Shown: positions 37,075 through 47,046, numbered from the stretch's first letter. The stretch: DNA of 64,000 nt from Colwellia sp. (GCA_013215295.1 JABSOZ010000006.1:62001-126000); one strand, 5' to 3'. Translations and numbers: made by a program. The notes: generated by a model from the sequence alone, not told the origin.

Positions 37075-38246
37075 TTATTGCCTCTTAGGACTAATTGCCC
37101 CTGACTTATTTCTAATAACCATAAACGACTTAATCCAAAACCATTTTTTTGATAATTAATGGTTTCTTCAAGCCCGACATCGAAGGATTCTAAATTTCGT
37201 ATTTCATCAATAATTAATTCTCTATCTAAGTCGCTTGTTGAATGTTTTACCCAACCGACCATTCTTTCAAGTACTTGAAAGGGTAAAGTGACCACATCGA
37301 CAAAAGAATCTGCTTTTAAAGCGTTAACAACATTAAAAACAGATTCGGTTATTATTTTTGCTGCGACAAGCCCTTTTAAAGACTGGCTATTAAGCCGAAT
37401 TTCCTTTTTTTCCTTAGAAAACAGTACACTCGATTCTTTTTGTAAAGGCAATTGAAGATGAACAGGAATATCAACGACAAAACGAATATGTTCAACGACA
37501 TTTTTGTTGAGTAAGGTAATTAAAACCTCAGCTCCAACATTAGGTAAAATAACATAGTTAAAGTCGGGTCTATATTTATAAGCATTATTAATAAATAACG
37601 CTGCATCAACATAATGATTATTGATGATTATCGTTGTGCTTGGAGGTAAATCGATCAGGGGTTTATCAATGAATACTTCGGTTTGAACATTTGTCTTTAT
37701 AATTCGTTCTACTATTGTTTTCTCGGAAAAGTAAAATAATTTTTCACTTGATATAGATAACTGATCAAATAATTGTGTTATCACTTTATGTGAGTATATG
37801 TTTAACGTAGAAAAATAATATGAATAGCGTTTCTCTGCTTTAGAAATTATAGAATCTTTGCGAGCAAACGTTGAAGATAAAACAAGTGTATCTAAGTTTA
37901 CGGCAACTTTAATAATTTCTTCACCAATTATTCCTTGATACGGGTTTACAATCGCAATCACTTGTTTTCTGGTGATCAATCGTTCAATGTTATCTCTCGC
38001 TCTGCTAACGGTTCCTTGATCGTCGAGCACTAATAACTTTAATTGATATGTTTTTAATTTATCTAACTTATTAAAAGACTCAATGTAAGCATCGATAGCA
38101 TTTTTATAATCAATACTATACTGAGAATTTACGCCACTTAAGTTTAAAGTCGCACCAATAACAATATCTTTAGCCTCAGTATTGGAGCTAAAACAGCAAA
38201 GAAACAGTAATGATAATTTAAGTATTAATATATAAAGTAGTTTCAC
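37071..38246 (-). CDS. Type I periplasmic binding protein of the sensory operon
   Basis: 391 aa. Signal peptide to about residue 25 (SSNTEA). IVIGATLNLSGVNSQYSIDYKNAI and VLDDQGTVSRARDNIERLI are the opening segments of Leu/Ile/Val-type (Peripla_BP_6) binding proteins. No ABC permease or ATPase is nearby; the gene is instead fused by overlap to the hybrid kinase, so it probably senses a small molecule for that kinase rather than importing it. Ligand unknown. Confidence 0.85.
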   Translation of the reverse strand: MKLLYILILKLSLLFLCCFSSNTEAKDIVIGATLNLSGVNSQYSIDYKNAIDAYIESFNKLDKLKTYQLKLLVLDDQGTVSRARDNIERLITRKQVIAIVNPYQGIIGEEIIKVAVNLDTLVLSSTFARKDSIISKAEKRYSYYFSTLNIYSHKVITQLFDQLSISSEKLFYFSEKTIVERIIKTNVQTEVFIDKPLIDLPPSTTIIINNHYVDAALFINNAYKYRPDFNYVILPNVGAEVLITLLNKNVVEHIRFVVDIPVHLQLPLQKESSVLFSKEKKEIRLNSQSLKGLVAAKIITESVFNVVNALKADSFVDVVTLPFQVLERMVGWVKHSTSDLDRELIIDEIRNLESFDVGLEETINYQKNGFGLSRLWLLEISQGQLVLRGNK

Positions 38247-38409
38247 AGCGTTTATTTTTTATTAGTAGATGAGTTAATATGAAAGATTCATCGTGTTTGT
38301 CAATGTTTTATTAAATTTAGCTAAATAAAAGCGTCTATTTATCATAGTTTAGAAGAATACCTAATAAATACAACCATCTTACTTTTAAAGTGTTTGGGGA
38401 ATAAGGAAA

Positions 38410-38437
38410 TATCAAGCTCTGTTTATAGAGCTTGATA
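38410..38437 (-). terminator. Hairpin after the NTF2-like gene
   Basis: Perfect 11-bp arms TATCAAGCTCT / AGAGCTTGATA with a 6-nt loop, between the stop at 38512 and the binding-protein start at 38246. On the minus strand it is followed by TATTTCCTTATTCC, a weak U-tract. Confidence 0.5.
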
Positions 38438-38511
38438 CTCGTCTGAGGTTATTTGTGAAACCAGCTGTTCTGTTACGACACGAAATATATTTTTGAACTT
38501 GCTAAAGAGTG

Positions 38512-38937
38512 TTACCGTTTTTTACTTGTAAATGTTTTATTTGTAACTTTCCAGCCTGACTCTAGTTTTAATAATAATAAATAATCAGTAAACAAGGTTT
38601 TATCTGTAGTTACTGTCGCTTTAACGACAGCAGCGTTATCAGTAATGTCGATAGAGATAATTTTTCCAATTCTGTTATTTAGTTTACCTAGTTTAATATT
38701 TGCAATATATTCATTTCCTAACCATCGTTTCAATTCACCTTTTCTACCAACATATTGAAGTTCTAAGCTACTGGCGAATGCCTGTTTTACTAATTCTGGT
38801 TGTCCCTTTGCTGTACCATCAAAGTATTTCTGTATAACGTTAGTGATTGCTGCAACATCATCATTTGCAAATGTTGATGTGTTAGCGAAAAATAAAGCGA
38901 TGATCGGCAGTAAAATTTTAGTACTCATTTTATTCAT
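38512..38937 (-). CDS. Secreted NTF2-like (lumazine-binding-like) protein
   Basis: 141 aa with a signal peptide cleaved near STFAND. The mature part opens with VAAITNVIQKYFDGTAKGQPELVKQAF, the usual first helices of the SnoaL/NTF2-like putative lumazine-binding family, and closes with LLLLKLESGWKVTNKTF, the last strands. These small cone-shaped folds bind or convert small molecules; no catalytic residues are assignable. A diverged paralogue lies 40 bp upstream on the same strand, and the two probably form one transcript with the DJ-1/PfpI gene. Confidence 0.8.
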   Translation of the reverse strand: MNKMSTKILLPIIALFFANTSTFANDDVAAITNVIQKYFDGTAKGQPELVKQAFASSLELQYVGRKGELKRWLGNEYIANIKLGKLNNRIGKIISIDITDNAAVVKATVTTDKTLFTDYLLLLKLESGWKVTNKTFTSKKR

Positions 38938-38977
38938 GATAATTTCTCTTTATCGTATATATGGTTAAAAGTGATGA

Positions 38978-39385
38978 TTATTGGATTATTTCAAAGCCCC
39001 AAGATATCGTGGTAATTAGCCATACATCGTTTATGCGATTGAGTAGCATTATTTTGTACTCAGCCTTAGCTGTTTGTTTATTTTCCAGACGAAGCTTGGC
39101 TAGTGCAACTTGTCCAAAAATTTCAATACTCAACAATTCATGATCATAAGAGGTATCTGCACCACCTTCATTTATCACAAAAGTATGCTGACTAAATTTG
39201 CCTTTTTTATTGACGTAACGATAGGCGCCTTTTGGATGAAGCGATTTTATTTTATGAGCCTTAGATCCCGTTTTATCACCAATATAGAAATTTTCTATCG
39301 TTGTGACGATATCGCTTCTGTCATTAGCCAAAGCATTATGAGACAAGAGCAGGCAACCAATTATCAGTAAAAATATACTTTTCAT
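38978..39385 (-). CDS. Secreted NTF2-like protein, paralogue
   Basis: 135 aa. Signal peptide MKSIFLLIIGCLLLSHNALAND. Same plan as the gene at 38512: RSDIVTTIENFYIGDKTGSK at the start, YKIMLLNRINDVWLITTISW at the end. Low identity between the two suggests an old duplication. Lies 31 bp after the stop of the DJ-1/PfpI gene. Substrate unknown. Confidence 0.78.
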   Translation of the reverse strand: MKSIFLLIIGCLLLSHNALANDRSDIVTTIENFYIGDKTGSKAHKIKSLHPKGAYRYVNKKGKFSQHTFVINEGGADTSYDHELLSIEIFGQVALAKLRLENKQTAKAEYKIMLLNRINDVWLITTISWGFEIIQ

Positions 39386-39416
39386 TATGTTTTCCTTTAG
39401 TTTTAAATTAGGTAAA

Positions 39417-40154
39417 TTAATTAAGCTTGGTATTTTTCATGTTCTGTAACATAGCAATAAGTTGCCTAGTCAAAGGCTCTGCTGATTTTGGGTTTTGACC
39501 CGTTAATAAATTTCCATCTTGTACCACCCATGCTTTATTGGGTTTAGCCGAACTGAATATGGCCATATTTTCTTTCAGTCGATCTTCTAATAAAAATGGA
39601 TAGTTATTTTTGGCCCAAAGACCTTCTTCCGCGTTAGATTTAGCGGTTATACGTTTTCCTTTTATCATAAATTCACCATTGGGTAAGGTTACTGCAGCTA
39701 AAGCAGCAGGCCCATGACAATCTGCAGAAACAACCTTATTGTCTATATACATAGTACTAACAATTCGCTGAATTTGCGGATGATCATAAAGGTCCAACAT
39801 AGGGCCCGCTCCTCCAGCAATATAAACAGCATCATAATTTTCTGTATCTACATCAGCAAGTGCAAGAGGATTTGCCAATTGTTTTTTAAGTTGTGGGTGA
39901 TAATGTTTATCAATATCACTTAGAGACTTTACACCAGAACCACGACCTGCTCCGCCATAAGGACTAGCAATATCAATTTTTATATTCGCTTGTTTAAGTA
40001 AACGATAAGGCGTAATAACCTCGGGTAAGTAATATCCATAGTGATGTGAAGAAATAATTATTAAAACTTTTTGTTGTACATTAGCTTGTTGGGCAACAGT
40101 GAAAAATGGTAAAAAGAGGGCTAACTTTATAAGTTGCCGAAAATAAGTTCTCAT
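39417..40154 (-). CDS. Secreted DJ-1/PfpI family protein (type 1 glutamine amidotransferase-like)
   Basis: 245 aa with an N-terminal signal peptide (cleaved near TVAQQA), unusual for a family that is mostly cytoplasmic. The nucleophile elbow VVSADCHGPAAL places the reactive Cys near residue 144, and YIAGGAGPMLDLYD near 110 matches the Hsp31-like oxyanion region. Members are chaperones, glyoxalase/deglycase-like enzymes or amidohydrolases. It heads a minus-strand group with the two NTF2-like genes and is divergent from the ToxR-like regulator at 40292, which may control it. Confidence 0.85.
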   Translation of the reverse strand: MRTYFRQLIKLALFLPFFTVAQQANVQQKVLIIISSHHYGYYLPEVITPYRLLKQANIKIDIASPYGGAGRGSGVKSLSDIDKHYHPQLKKQLANPLALADVDTENYDAVYIAGGAGPMLDLYDHPQIQRIVSTMYIDNKVVSADCHGPAALAAVTLPNGEFMIKGKRITAKSNAEEGLWAKNNYPFLLEDRLKENMAIFSSAKPNKAWVVQDGNLLTGQNPKSAEPLTRQLIAMLQNMKNTKLN

Positions 40155-40291
40155 CGGTAGTTTCTCTAAGTGAAGAATGAAAACTCATACTCGCAATTCA
40201 CTGATAATTATTCGTGCTGTGCAGATGATTTTTTATGACTATTTATGACCATTATTTTTGGTCAGCTATCTATTACGTGGTAAATATCTGA

Positions 40292-42334
40292 ATGCATTGG
40301 AAATTTGGTGATTTTGAGTTTAATGAAAATACAAATACTTTATCAAGTGTTAATCAAACTATTCTACTGGAACCCAAGACTTCGGCCTTGTTGAGTTACT
40401 TTTGTCGACACCCTCAACAAGATATTAGTCGTGATATGTTGTTAGAGTGTGTTTGGCATGGTCAGATAGTTACCGATGGTGCTATTAACAGAGTTATTTT
40501 GAAACTTCGTAAAGCATTACTCGATGATGAAAAAATCAAAGCCTACGTAATAACAGTGCCTAAAGTTGGATATCGTTTTATTGCACAAGTAAGCCAAGTG
40601 ACAATCCCCCCAGTGTTAGCTAATAATGAAAATGTATTCGTCAACGAACAAGCAGATCAAACATTTCCTCCGAAAAAGCCATTGAACGTTTTAAGAGTAG
40701 TTATACTTTTACTTGCGATGTTTCTTTCTGCTATTTTTCTCTATCAAACAACTCATCATGAAGACGTTGTAGCAAAGCCGATAATATTACCCATAATATC
40801 CCCGATAATTCGACTTGCTGAGAATCAATTTGGGGCTAGCATGTCACATAATAATAAGTTGCTGGCTTATTCGACCCGTAAAGATAAAGAAGTCGCTATA
40901 TATGTTGTCGACCCTAATGAGCAAAATCCTTATAAGATAAGTATGGATGGTGGCGATGCGTATAATGCGCACTGGTCGGAAGATGATAACGAAATTATTT
41001 ATTTATTCCACGGCACAGGACTATGTCAGTTCCATCGTGTTACTTTTATTGATGGAGTAGCGAATAAACCTGAGGTGATTTATGAGTGTACTGGTGACAG
41101 TTTCACAAGTTTTTCCTATGATCAACTACAACAAAAATTGTACTTTGTTGAAAGTAAAACCCCTTTAACACCTTATTATGCTTACGAATTGGACCTTAAA
41201 CAAAACAATAAAAGGCGTTTATCTCAACCGGTTGCATTAGGTAAAGGAAATCATCTTATACAACGCCATGAGAAAAGTGGCAGGTTGTTATTGCTAAGTG
41301 ATCAGAATCCCGGAAAAACAACGGTGTACGAGTTAGATATCGACAATAATACTTTCGCGACATTAATACCTTTTGATTATGCTATAACCTCTGCTGTTTG
41401 GAATCATCAAGCGGACGGCATGGTTCATCCAGCTCAACATCCGTCTTATCGGCTAATGATAAGTTATTTTGATAAGCGCAAAGCACAGACCTTAGTTGCT
41501 GACAGCAATAGGATCAGCCAAGTAAGAACCATAGACAATGGCAAAGACTATTTGTTTACTTCGTTTATGAACAATCGGGATATCGAAATTAATAATTCCA
41601 TTGACCAAAGTTATAATTCTTCGGTAATGGACTATTTACCACAATTGAGTCGAGATGGATCTGAACTCGCCTTTATTTCGAAACGAACGGGCTACAGCAA
41701 GATTTGGATCGTTGATTTAGTAAGCAAGAAACTCCGTTCAATAGAACCACCTGACAAAGGAAGAACCTTTTATAGTTTACAATGGTCTTTTGATAATCGT
41801 TATGTTTTAGCTAACACAGACAGTGGCATTATCGTTTTTGATAGCCAATCACTGTCTGTTGTAACCATGATAAATCCATCATTGCCCACTTATGCTGCCG
41901 GTTGGTTAGCAAACGATGAAATTGGCTATAGTCTTTATCAAGAAGGTCGATGGCAGTTATATCAGCAGAATATAAAAACCAATATTAATAAGTCTCTTGA
42001 GCAGCACTGGGCATTTGCTGTAGCTAGTCCGAAGGGACGATTATTTATAGATCAGTCCATGGCTATTTATTTGGATCATAGGTTAGTGTCAGCAGAGCTT
42101 CGTTGTGCGTATCCTATTTCAAGAATGGCGTTAAGCGTGCAATTAAAAGGGAATGTGATTTATTGTGTTGCTGGCCAAGAAAAGAAGACAATATTAAAAT
42201 ACAGTGAGCGATTAGGCATTGAAAAAATTAGAACGGGTTCGTCACAAATAAGACGTTTTTCAGTTGCCGGTGATAAATTAGCGACCTCTAAACTAACCAG
42301 TAGCACAAGTGATATTATTCGAACTAATTTTTAG
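40292..42334 (+). CDS. Membrane-spanning winged-helix regulator with TolB-like periplasmic domain
   Basis: 680 aa. N-terminal OmpR/ToxR-type DNA-binding domain at 1-105 (ISRDMLLECVWHGQIV, AINRVILKLRKAL, VPKVGYRFIAQV), one helix at about 133-152, and a periplasmic domain with PD40/TolB-like propeller blades (LSRDGSELAFISKRTGYSKI near 450). This is the CadC-like one-component design: a periplasmic signal changes transcription directly at the membrane. It is divergent from the DJ-1/NTF2 genes across a 137-bp gap, a likely target promoter. Signal unknown. Confidence 0.88.
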   Translation: MHWKFGDFEFNENTNTLSSVNQTILLEPKTSALLSYFCRHPQQDISRDMLLECVWHGQIVTDGAINRVILKLRKALLDDEKIKAYVITVPKVGYRFIAQVSQVTIPPVLANNENVFVNEQADQTFPPKKPLNVLRVVILLLAMFLSAIFLYQTTHHEDVVAKPIILPIISPIIRLAENQFGASMSHNNKLLAYSTRKDKEVAIYVVDPNEQNPYKISMDGGDAYNAHWSEDDNEIIYLFHGTGLCQFHRVTFIDGVANKPEVIYECTGDSFTSFSYDQLQQKLYFVESKTPLTPYYAYELDLKQNNKRRLSQPVALGKGNHLIQRHEKSGRLLLLSDQNPGKTTVYELDIDNNTFATLIPFDYAITSAVWNHQADGMVHPAQHPSYRLMISYFDKRKAQTLVADSNRISQVRTIDNGKDYLFTSFMNNRDIEINNSIDQSYNSSVMDYLPQLSRDGSELAFISKRTGYSKIWIVDLVSKKLRSIEPPDKGRTFYSLQWSFDNRYVLANTDSGIIVFDSQSLSVVTMINPSLPTYAAGWLANDEIGYSLYQEGRWQLYQQNIKTNINKSLEQHWAFAVASPKGRLFIDQSMAIYLDHRLVSAELRCAYPISRMALSVQLKGNVIYCVAGQEKKTILKYSERLGIEKIRTGSSQIRRFSVAGDKLATSKLTSSTSDIIRTNF

Positions 42335-42367
42335 TACTTATATTATTCTTAAGTTCGTTGCTGCCAA

Positions 42368-42886
42368 CTATGAATTAAACCAAGCAACGGCTAATTTTTC
42401 ATATTTTTGAATAAATTTATTTTTAAGTTCCATATAAGTATTAATATTATTCTCACAAATTAATACTGAAGATTTTTTAATTTCACCATATTCAGTTGCA
42501 ATCATGGGGTGAGCGATTAAATATTCCTTGAAAGCCCGGTGACGGATTAAATTTAAGTCACCCGTTGTAAATGCATGAATATGGTGACTACGTTGATTTC
42601 CGCCTTTTTGAAAGTAACGCCTGCCAGCGATACCATTTTCACCTTTTACAATATACCCAAGCGCTTGTATTTTATTGCTTGAGATATCTAAGTCAAAGAT
42701 ACTTGTTACCTCAACTAAAATATCAATTACCGGTTTACTGGGTAGTCCTTTTACCGCAGTGCTACCAATATGTTCAATCATTACTGCATTTTTACCTATA
42801 GCCTTCGCCAACAACTTTTTTTCATTTTCAAACTCAGTAACCCAACTAGGGTCGTAATCGACGACTGCAATTATTCTCTGGTTCAA
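42368..42886 (-). CDS. GrpB family protein
   Basis: 172 aa. VVDYDPSWVTEFENEKKLL at the N terminus, then EHIGSTAVKGLPSKPVIDILVEV and HIHAF are hallmarks of the GrpB/UPF0157 family, which has a nucleotidyltransferase-like fold and no established function in bacteria. The name does not imply a link to GrpE. It lies downstream of the MYG1 gene but a terminator-like repeat separates them. Confidence 0.88.
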   Translation of the reverse strand: MNQRIIAVVDYDPSWVTEFENEKKLLAKAIGKNAVMIEHIGSTAVKGLPSKPVIDILVEVTSIFDLDISSNKIQALGYIVKGENGIAGRRYFQKGGNQRSHHIHAFTTGDLNLIRHRAFKEYLIAHPMIATEYGEIKKSSVLICENNINTYMELKNKFIQKYEKLAVAWFNS

Positions 42887-42927
42887 TATATTCTCGATTA
42901 ATCTCTAACGATAAAGTTGATGTAAAA

Positions 42928-42964
42928 AATCAAAGCACTCCTAGATTGGAGTGTAACTTTGATT
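42928..42964 (-). terminator. Terminator-like inverted repeat after the MYG1 gene
   Basis: AATCAAAG...ACTCC pairs with GGAGT...CTTTGATT (one 1- to 2-nt bulge). On the minus strand it is followed by TTTTTTACATC. It lies 30 bp past the MYG1-family stop and 42 bp before grpB. Confidence 0.6.
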
Positions 42965-42993
42965 GATTAAACATCACCGAACAGTGAAGTGTT

Positions 42994-43866
42994 TTACTCT
43001 TCTTGTAGGGCAATGGATGCCATTTTCATTATACTTTCAAATGACTCTGCACCCGCGATAAATAAACCGTTATGGCAAAACTTTGCATCTGCAATACCAA
43101 TTTCTGCTTTGAACACATCATCAGATAAACCAGCCCACGCTTTAGGTAACGGCTTTCTGTCTTCGAATGAACCGGGCTCAACAGGCACAGTTTGAATTAT
43201 CCATTGGCCAGATTGAGAGGGATAAATCATATATAAAGCATCTGAAGAAAGTGCGTGAACTGTCTTTTTCCACGGAGTATATTTTTCTAAGACCACTAAT
43301 CTTGGGTCTTCAGCATTATCGATTGCTTTAGCCACAATATCTTTGGCATTGATGCCTCCGCTAGCAGAAGCGATAAATCGAGTTAATAAACGTGATGCAA
43401 AATTAACGGCTTCATCAAAACAATCATCAAAGTTACTGTCTTCTTGCCATGTCGGGTTAAACATTGAAATAGTTTGGCTAAGGCTAATACCTTTATATAT
43501 TCCTTCGACATGACCACAATCAATTGCATCAATGGTTGAAACTAAACTAGCATCAACAGAGTTTGCAACTTCTTGGTTACCCTGACATATTTCTAAACCA
43601 TATTTCTGCCAAACCAAGCCAAAAGATGAATAAGGAATACCATTTTCCCGTTGCCCTGCACCACCACGTTGATGATGGTCAAAACGGCCAGTATCAGCAT
43701 CGTACTCACCTCCCACATCGATAACAATATCGGCATTGGCGATAAGCTCTAACTTACGTGTGCGTATAAGATTAAAAGCAGGGAAAATATGCTTAAGTGC
43801 AGCGATACTGAAAACATCATCTGCATGAAAATTACCGTTGTGGGTTGCTATCGTTATATTAGTCAT
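42994..43866 (-). CDS. MYG1-family DHH-like phosphoesterase
   Basis: 290 aa. THNGNFHADDVFSIAALKHIFP at the N terminus (split near residue 16), ADIVIDVGGEYD near 47, FDHHQRG near 62 and YSSFGLVWQKYG near 80 are the metal-binding motifs of the MYG1/UPF0160 family. Eukaryotic MYG1 is a 3'-5' RNA exonuclease; bacterial members are less studied and the activity here is inferred. The length is close to other bacterial members. Upstream, 43867-44104 shows no gene. Confidence 0.88.
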   Translation of the reverse strand: MTNITIATHNGNFHADDVFSIAALKHIFPAFNLIRTRKLELIANADIVIDVGGEYDADTGRFDHHQRGGAGQRENGIPYSSFGLVWQKYGLEICQGNQEVANSVDASLVSTIDAIDCGHVEGIYKGISLSQTISMFNPTWQEDSNFDDCFDEAVNFASRLLTRFIASASGGINAKDIVAKAIDNAEDPRLVVLEKYTPWKKTVHALSSDALYMIYPSQSGQWIIQTVPVEPGSFEDRKPLPKAWAGLSDDVFKAEIGIADAKFCHNGLFIAGAESFESIMKMASIALQEE

Positions 43867-44104
43867 TAGTTTTATGTCATTTTAGAAAGGGATAAGAAGT
43901 TATAGGGAGTATATTTACTGCTTTAAAATAGTATATAAGTAAAGTTAGGTGTCGGATTCTATACGAAGATAGCGAACAAAAACAGATGATTTGAGTAACT
44001 AAGATATAATTTTTGCGTGAAAAAAGTACGTAAATAATATTTAGTTTTAAAAACACTTAAAATCATAAAACAACACAAGTAGAAAATATCTGTTCAATGA
44101 CGAT

Positions 44105-44410
44105 TTAAGTGTGAACTTTTTGGCAATTCCAACAGATTTCAAAAGAAGGATCATTTGTTTCTGAACAATTTTTACATGCCCAGTCTTCTCCTTTTATATT
44201 TTTCTGTGAGCGTTCTAAAATTTCCACAGCTTGTTCAAAATCTGTATCGTCGTGAACCCAAAGTTCAGGCCAAGAATCTATCGCTGAAACCTCTCCAATT
44301 GCACCCTGTGCAAACTCATTTTTTATAAATGTGCTGATATCATTTGATTCAATGATATTTTTTACATTGTTAACCAAAAACATATTTTCGTTGGAATACA
44401 ACATCTTCAT
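44105..44410 (-). CDS. DUF2007-like protein with C-terminal zinc ribbon
   Basis: 101 aa from the ATG at 44410. A longer frame to 44494 exists, but its added part lies inside a perfect hairpin (44461-44494), and the family normally begins MKxLYSxENxxLVNxVKxxLE, as here. The N-terminal half is the putative signal-transducing DUF2007 fold (HDDTDFEQAVEILE near 65). The C terminus is a zinc ribbon, CKNCSETNDPSFEICWNC, with two CxxC pairs. Function unknown. Confidence 0.75.
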   Translation of the reverse strand: MKMLYSNENMFLVNNVKNIIESNDISTFIKNEFAQGAIGEVSAIDSWPELWVHDDTDFEQAVEILERSQKNIKGEDWACKNCSETNDPSFEICWNCQKVHT

Positions 44411-44460
44411 GATTGAATACTCAGAACTGCCAATAAAGGGGAATATAGGATGAGGTAAAT

Positions 44461-44494
44461 ATGATAGAAAAACAACGAACTGTTTTTCTATCAT
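44461..44494 (-). terminator. Hairpin between the small basic gene and the DUF2007 gene
   Basis: Perfect 13-bp inverted repeat ATGATAGAAAAAC / GTTTTTCTATCAT with an 8-nt loop, 12 bp past the stop of the 55-aa gene at 44506. Confidence 0.6.
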
Positions 44495-44505
44495 TAACTA
44501 GGCTG

Positions 44506-44673
44506 TTATGTGTTGTCGATAGCTTCCTGGCTATCGTCACTTTCCTGGGTAGTTTGGACGTCCTGTTCCGGATTCTCGCTTGCACTTGCTTTTTTCAAGC
44601 GTTTCTCTTCTTTCTTTTTCTTTTTAGCTATTTCTTTCTGACGTTTCTCGAAAGAGTAATTTTGCTTAGCCAC
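44506..44673 (-). CDS. Small lysine-rich protein, GTG start
   Basis: 55 aa beginning with GTG; AGAGGA sits 8 nt upstream. The first half is strongly basic (MAKQNYSFEKRQKEIAKKKK, then KEEKRLKK), the second acidic (SENPEQDVQTTQESDDSQE). Small proteins with this KRQKEIAKKKK-type pattern are common in gammaproteobacteria, from memory, and have no assigned function. The frame, Shine-Dalgarno and following hairpin support a real gene. No ATG start is available. Confidence 0.7.
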   Translation of the reverse strand: MAKQNYSFEKRQKEIAKKKKKEEKRLKKASASENPEQDVQTTQESDDSQEAIDNT

Positions 44674-44899
44674 TTGTATTTCCTCTACACAACTTAAAAT
44701 TCTAGCTTTAGGATACTGTATTTTCTACAAAATTGCTCTCTTCATCTGGTAGTCCGTGGATACTTTTACAATAAAGTTCTTTTGAGCAACACCAAAACAC
44801 TTAAAATTGTTACAAAATGCGAACCTACAAGTTACGCGTTACTTCTATATGGCTGAATCTACTAGTTATTACATACGAATACAGGTATCTGTAACTCAT

Positions 44900-46015
44900 T
44901 TATTTTTCTTGAATAAAAGCTAAACACTCTGCATTATTCCCACGAAATATAATTCTTTCTGACTTCTGGCCTAATTGATATTGATACATAGGATCATAAT
45001 ATTCGCCGAGTAACGGTTTTAACCAATCTAGATGATGGTGAAGTTGACCTTTTTGTTGTTGGGCTAAAGCATCACTTTGTATTTTTTTTAATTGGGCATA
45101 ACGTTCCGTACCAAGGCGTTTTCTCACTTTAAATAATCCGTGTTCTAAATACTGACTAAAACCAATAAAACCTTGTTCTATTCCGTAACTCGCTTCGTAT
45201 TGGGCTGTCATTTTTATAATGTATTCTTGATATATCTGCTCTAGTCGATAGTCTAAACTTTCTTCTATTACTACTACTGGGGCTAATGACATTGCTTGGC
45301 GTAAACTTTCAGGTAAATGAACGCTGCCAATTAATCTGCCTTCATCTTCTAAGATCAATGTTTGAGCTAAAGAAAAGTTACCCGCGATATATTGTTCAGC
45401 GAGCTTATTTTCAAAGTTTATTTGACTTGATTGAGCGGTAACAAAGCTACCAAAACTCGAACCTCGGTGCCCTGCAGCACCTTCCAAATCTAAACTATTA
45501 TCACAGTGCGCTAGAAAGGGTGTTTTACCACTGCCGGTATTACCCGCGATAATAATTAAGGGATGCAATGCTAATTGTTCGAGTTCATTCATGAGGAACT
45601 GACGAAGTGCTTTATACCCGCCATTAATCAGTGGGTAATTAACGCCAGATTCTTTTAACCAACGCTGCACGGTTTGTGAACGTAAACCGCCACGGAAACA
45701 ATATAAATAACCGTTTGGGTTTGCCGTTGCAAATTCTTGCCATTGCTCAAGTCGACTCGCTTTACTTTGTCCTGAGACAAGGGAGTTTCCTAAGAGAATA
45801 GCAGCCTCTTGTCCATTATCTTTATAACAAACTCCCACTTCAGCTCGTTCATCATTATTCATAAGAGGATAATTAATCGACTGATTAAAAGCACCCTTCT
45901 CGAATTCAACAGGTGCACGAACATCCATTAAAGGCGTTTTATTGCGAATAATAGCGCGAAAGTCATCGCTATCGCTTCGCCCTGTTCCTGAAGTATTGAC
46001 GTCAGTAGTGGTCAT
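44900..46015 (-). CDS. mnmH: tRNA 2-selenouridine synthase
   Basis: 371 aa (E. coli 364). N-terminal rhodanese domain with the catalytic Cys106 in [12 protein letters not shown] and a P-loop domain with [12 protein letters not shown] near 157. It replaces sulfur in 2-thiouridine at the wobble position of Lys, Glu and Gln tRNAs with selenium, via a geranylated intermediate, using selenophosphate. The start overlaps the selD stop (TAATG), so its selenium donor enzyme is translationally coupled to it. Confidence 0.95.
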   Translation of the reverse strand: MTTTDVNTSGTGRSDSDDFRAIIRNKTPLMDVRAPVEFEKGAFNQSINYPLMNNDERAEVGVCYKDNGQEAAILLGNSLVSGQSKASRLEQWQEFATANPNGYLYCFRGGLRSQTVQRWLKESGVNYPLINGGYKALRQFLMNELEQLALHPLIIIAGNTGSGKTPFLAHCDNSLDLEGAAGHRGSSFGSFVTAQSSQINFENKLAEQYIAGNFSLAQTLILEDEGRLIGSVHLPESLRQAMSLAPVVVIEESLDYRLEQIYQEYIIKMTAQYEASYGIEQGFIGFSQYLEHGLFKVRKRLGTERYAQLKKIQSDALAQQQKGQLHHHLDWLKPLLGEYYDPMYQYQLGQKSERIIFRGNNAECLAFIQEK

Positions 46016-47046
46016 TACAGCAAACTCACAGTGGGTGAAGTTGTCGTAACCAATTCACCAATAGGTTGTAGGTTAAGGCCATTCTCTTGGCAAAGGGTTT
46101 CAAAGGCTTCTTTACCTTCAGGTTTAACGGCTACCAGTAAGCCGCCACTTGTTTGAGGATCACATAAAAGTGTTTTTTGTTTCGCGTTTAAAGGGCCAAC
46201 GTCAGCGCCATAACTACTGAAATTACGATCACAACCACCGGGTATACACCCTTGGTCAATATAATCATTAACGAAATCAAGACATGGCACTTTGTTGAAA
46301 TCTATAACAGCAGATACTTCACTGCCCTGGCACATTTCTAAAAGGTGTCCTAAAAGGGCAAAGCCTGTTACGTCAGTCATCGCTGTGACCGATTCAAGGG
46401 CCGCAAATTTTTGTCCTATAACATTTAGGGTTTTCATAACGTCAGGCGCTATATGAGCGTGTTCAGCTAATAATTTCCCCTGTTTCTCTGCCGTAGTTAA
46501 AATACCAATGCCTAACGGTTTTGTTAAATACAAAAGATCGCCAACACCTGCGGTGTTATTCCGCTTAATTTGTGCATTATTAATTAATCCTGTAACGGCT
46601 AAACCGAATATAGGTTCAGGTGAATCTATAGAATGTCCACCCGCTAAAGGTATTCCTGCTTCAGCGCAGATTGCTCTAGCGCCATCAAGTACTTGTTGTG
46701 CAACTTCTGGCGCTAATATATTCACTGGCCAGCCTAGTATAGCGATTGCCATTAAAGGCTTTCCACCCATAGCATAGACATCGCTGATAGCATTACATGC
46801 AGCAATTTTACCGAAGTCTGTCGGGTCATCAACAATGGGCATAAAGAAGTCAGTCGTTGAAATCACCGCTTGCTCATTACCAATGTCAAAAACAGCCGCA
46901 TCATCTTTTGTGCTATTCCCCACTAAAAGAGCGTTATTTTCTGGCAACACGAGTGATGATTTAAGCATAACATCTAGAACAGAAGGAGAAATTTTACAGC
47001 CACAGCCTGCGCCGTGTGAGTATTGGGTCAAGCGAATTGGTGTCAT
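46015..47046 (-). CDS. selD: Selenide, water dikinase (selenophosphate synthetase)
   Basis: 343 aa. The N-terminal active site is [17 protein letters not shown]: catalytic Cys15 (not selenocysteine) and Lys18. ATP/metal segments include [20 protein letters not shown] (near 49) and [18 protein letters not shown]. It makes selenophosphate from selenide and ATP. No selA, selB or tRNA-Sec is in the window; with mnmH next to it, tRNA selenation may be its main use. The gap 47047-47363 shows no gene. Confidence 0.95.
   Translation of the reverse strand: MTPIRLTQYSHGAGCGCKISPSVLDVMLKSSLVLPENNALLVGNSTKDDAAVFDIGNEQAVISTTDFFMPIVDDPTDFGKIAACNAISDVYAMGGKPLMAIAILGWPVNILAPEVAQQVLDGARAICAEAGIPLAGGHSIDSPEPIFGLAVTGLINNAQIKRNNTAGVGDLLYLTKPLGIGILTTAEKQGKLLAEHAHIAPDVMKTLNVIGQKFAALESVTAMTDVTGFALLGHLLEMCQGSEVSAVIDFNKVPCLDFVNDYIDQGCIPGGCDRNFSSYGADVGPLNAKQKTLLCDPQTSGGLLVAVKPEGKEAFETLCQENGLNLQPIGELVTTTSPTVSLL

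Noticed and set aside
44411-44494. N-terminal extension of the DUF2007-like gene
   Set aside because: It lies within a perfect 13-bp hairpin and adds residues atypical for the family.
44461-44697. Plus-strand hydrophobic ORF of 78 codons
   Set aside because: It is the reverse of the lysine-rich minus-strand gene; the Phe/Leu-rich product arises from Lys/Glu codons read backwards.
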